Of a stretch of 64,000 nt of DNA, positions 62,265-64,000 are shown one piece after another. The notes under the pieces were generated by a model. It had not been told where the DNA came from and made no database searches. It was given only the letters and a program-made list of their open reading frames with translations. Source of the stretch: an uncultured Alphaproteobacteria bacterium (GTDB taxonomy: Bacteria > Pseudomonadota > Alphaproteobacteria > HIMB59); assembly GCA_902546975.1 (NCBI GenBank), contig CACCLU010000002.1, positions 186,001-250,000 of the forward strand. The letters run 5' to 3'. Position numbers and translations under genes: made by a program. Numbering within the stretch: position 1 is the stretch's first letter; the number at the start of each line of letters is the position of its first letter.

Positions 62265-63763
62265 AAAAAATTTTAATTGCTAATCGCGGTGAAATAGCAA
62301 ATAGAATTATAAAAAGTTGTAAAATATTAGGTCACAAATCTGTAGCTATTTATTCAGATGCAGATAAGAATTCAAAGCATGTGAGATTATCTGACGAGTC
62401 TTATTATATAGGACCTAGTAAAGCTCAGGAAAGTTATCTTTCTTACAATAAGATTTTAGAAATAGCTACAAAATCAAATGTGGATGCTATTCATCCTGGT
62501 TTTGGTTTTTTATCAGAAAACGACATTTTTGCTCAAGAGGTCATAAACAGAGGCATTACATGGATTGGCCCTAAACCAAAATCAATAAAATCAATGGGAA
62601 ATAAGGATATTGCTCGTGAATTAGCCCTAAATTCCAATATACCTATATGTCCGGGTATAAATAATGTTCATAAATTAAGCGATGAACAACTTAAGACAAA
62701 ATGTGAAGCAATAGGTTACCCTTTACTTGTAAAATCAAGTGCTGGTGGTGGGGGGATAGGCATGAGCGTCGTCCAAAACTTTAAAGACCTAGCTAATGCA
62801 ATTGAAAAAACTAGTAATCTTGCTGCAAAATCTTTTGGTAACGGAGATATTTTTATTGAGAAATTTATCACCAACGCCCGACATATCGAAATACAAGTTT
62901 TTGGATTTGGTGCAAAAGGATCCGTGCATCTGTTCGAAAGAGATTGCTCTATGCAAAGAAGATATCAAAAGATAATTGAGGAGTCTCCGGCACCAGAAGT
63001 AGATAGGGAATTAATTAACAATATGGCTCAAGCCGCTGTAAAATTATCTTCTGATGTAAAATACGAAGGAGCAGGTACTGTAGAGTTTATATATGATGTC
63101 CAAGAAATGAAATATTATTTTCTTGAGATGAATACTAGAATTCAAGTTGAACATCCTGTTACAGAGTTAGTTACAAATAATGATTTAATTTCCATGCAAA
63201 TAAATTTTGCTTTTAATAGAAAAAATAAATTTTTAAATCAAAGTAAAATTAAAACTTATGGACATTCAATTGAGTGCAGAGTTTATGCAGAGGATCCTTC
63301 TCAAAATTTCTTACCATCTCCAGGAAAAATAAATAAATTAAAATTTCCTAAAATACCAAATGGCATAAGATTAGATTGGGGATATGATGAGAGAGATGAA
63401 GTAAGTTTCTATTATGATCCGATGATTGGAAAAATTATATCTCATGACTTAATTCGAGACGATGCTATATCCAAATTAATAAAATTTTTAGAGGGCATCC
63501 AGATTGAAGGTATTAAGACAAACATCCCCTTTTTAATTTGTCTTCTCAAAGACAAAAACTTTACAGAGGGTAAACACAACACAAAATATATCGAAAATAA
63601 TTTAAACACTCTTATTAGTAAGACATCTTTTAAAAATGGTTTTACTAAAAATATTGATTTGGACTCAAAGAGAATTAAAATTGTTGAAACAGATAAGCTT
63701 AAAGTAGGTCATGGAAGATCGCAGTCTGACAGAGGGGGTATCAAAGTCGTATATTTTGACTAA
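62261..63763 (+). CDS. Biotin carboxylase subunit (AccC-like)
   Basis: ATP-grasp biotin carboxylase of 500 residues: IANRGEIANRII (6-17), ATP loop KSSAGGGGIGM (158-168), ERDCSMQRR (226-234) and EMNTRIQVEHP (289-299) with Arg293 and Glu297. After the normal end near residue 445 there is a C-terminal tail of about 50 residues without a biotinyl domain. It would carboxylate the separate carrier encoded at 55919. It overlaps pxpA by 4 nt and precedes the permease. It may also be the housekeeping AccC, but context favours a dedicated carboxylase. Confidence 0.9.
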   Translation: MKKILIANRGEIANRIIKSCKILGHKSVAIYSDADKNSKHVRLSDESYYIGPSKAQESYLSYNKILEIATKSNVDAIHPGFGFLSENDIFAQEVINRGITWIGPKPKSIKSMGNKDIARELALNSNIPICPGINNVHKLSDEQLKTKCEAIGYPLLVKSSAGGGGIGMSVVQNFKDLANAIEKTSNLAAKSFGNGDIFIEKFITNARHIEIQVFGFGAKGSVHLFERDCSMQRRYQKIIEESPAPEVDRELINNMAQAAVKLSSDVKYEGAGTVEFIYDVQEMKYYFLEMNTRIQVEHPVTELVTNNDLISMQINFAFNRKNKFLNQSKIKTYGHSIECRVYAEDPSQNFLPSPGKINKLKFPKIPNGIRLDWGYDERDEVSFYYDPMIGKIISHDLIRDDAISKLIKFLEGIQIEGIKTNIPFLICLLKDKNFTEGKHNTKYIENNLNTLISKTSFKNGFTKNIDLDSKRIKIVETDKLKVGHGRSQSDRGGIKVVYFD

Positions 63764-63768
63764 TAATA

Positions 63769-64000
63769 ATGGTTAATCAACTTGTAGCAGCAATAAAACC
63801 CTCTCAAATTCCAGGTTCTGATCCTCAGTCAACAAAATACTTAATCGTTCCAATATTTATATTTTTTGCCCTAATGATTTTTGCGATGATTAGAGGACCT
63901 CAAATTATTTCAGGCTCGGGTATTGGAACCGCAATTATGGTTTCAACACCCCTTATTCTTGCTACTTATGCTCTTACTGCATTGGCTTTAGCCGGCAGAG
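63769..64000 (+). CDS. ABC transporter permease, partial (3' end outside window)
   Basis: The first 77 codons of a membrane protein starting at ATG 63769, 5 nt after the biotin carboxylase stop. After about 22 hydrophilic residues come two hydrophobic segments (LIVPIFIFFALMIFAMI and GTAIMVSTPLILATYAL), consistent with an RbsC-type permease. The ATPase and binding protein of the leftward operon at 58376-61333 lack a permease, so this is probably theirs, split onto the divergent transcript. It is cut by the window edge. Confidence 0.7.
   Translation, partial: MVNQLVAAIKPSQIPGSDPQSTKYLIVPIFIFFALMIFAMIRGPQIISGSGIGTAIMVSTPLILATYALTALALAGR

Noticed and set aside
1-64000. tRNA, rRNA, CRISPR array, insertion sequence or prophage
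   Set aside because: I found no cloverleaf-like or CCA-ending sequence, no spaced repeat array, no transposase or integrase, and no terminal inverted repeats. The gaps between genes are all under about 200 bases.

Overview
This window is a dense, strongly A+T-rich stretch of bacterial chromosome. About 62 protein genes are packed with many 1-4 nt stop/start overlaps, no gap exceeds about 200 bases, and I see no tRNA, rRNA, insertion sequence or CRISPR array. The gene families (heterotetrameric sarcosine oxidase, FrcB-type fructose binding protein, many Gfo/Idh/MocA dehydrogenases, PxpABC) and the streamlined AT-rich layout suggest a planktonic marine alphaproteobacterium, for example a HIMB59/AEGEAN-169-like or SAR11-like lineage. 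That placement is inference from style and family content, not a measured phylogeny. The dominant theme is uptake and breakdown of sugars and polyols: four ribose-type (CUT2) ABC importers lie in 64 kb, each beside different catabolic genes.

Region by region: (1) 1-6085, minus strand: a ROK sugar kinase, a 6-phosphofructokinase, an Fe(II)/2-oxoglutarate oxygenase and soxB-soxD-soxA (soxA runs off the edge). (2) 6178-18433: a pentose/hexose block with a Gfo/Idh/MocA dehydrogenase, YghZ-type aldo-keto reductase, ribokinase, FucU-type mutarotase, hydroxyacid dehydrogenase, D-lyxose isomerase-like cupin, PfkB kinase, class I aldolase-like protein, xylulokinase, FrcK-like kinase and the frcBCA-type ABC importer. 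(3) 18510-26302: a glycerol-kinase-like FGGY kinase, a split transketolase and a sugar isomerase, divergent from a second CUT2 importer. This set resembles the published D-apiose transketolase pathway. (4) 26311-47208: an inositol block with iolG-like, iolE, iolC, iolB and iolJ plus a third CUT2 importer. No iolD is present here. In the middle sit an acetoin-dehydrogenase-like ThDP E1 alpha/beta pair, a free-standing lipoyl domain and a degenerate M24 hydrolase. (5) 47209-55918: a GldA/F/G-like ABC system with a DUF4340-like protein, an iron alcohol dehydrogenase, a ParA-like ATPase, small secreted or hypothetical proteins and a GST. (6) 55919-64000: two divergent operons that together encode a fourth CUT2 importer, PxpA, PxpB, PxpC, a biotin carboxylase and a biotin carrier. 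These are the parts list of a split urea-carboxylase-like enzyme plus LamB/YcsF.

The most interesting signals are these. In region 4 a 561-residue one-component regulator fuses a winged-helix DNA-binding domain to a cytoplasmic type-1 solute-binding domain. Near-identical 17-bp palindromes (ATATTCAnTTTGAATAT) lie upstream of three transcription units around it, suggesting a dedicated inositol-type regulon. The same block lacks IolD but carries an E1-lipoyl module of unknown role. Three of the four importers have a perfect 11-bp-stem, 4-nt-loop hairpin directly after the binding-protein gene, probably setting a high ratio of binding protein to membrane components.
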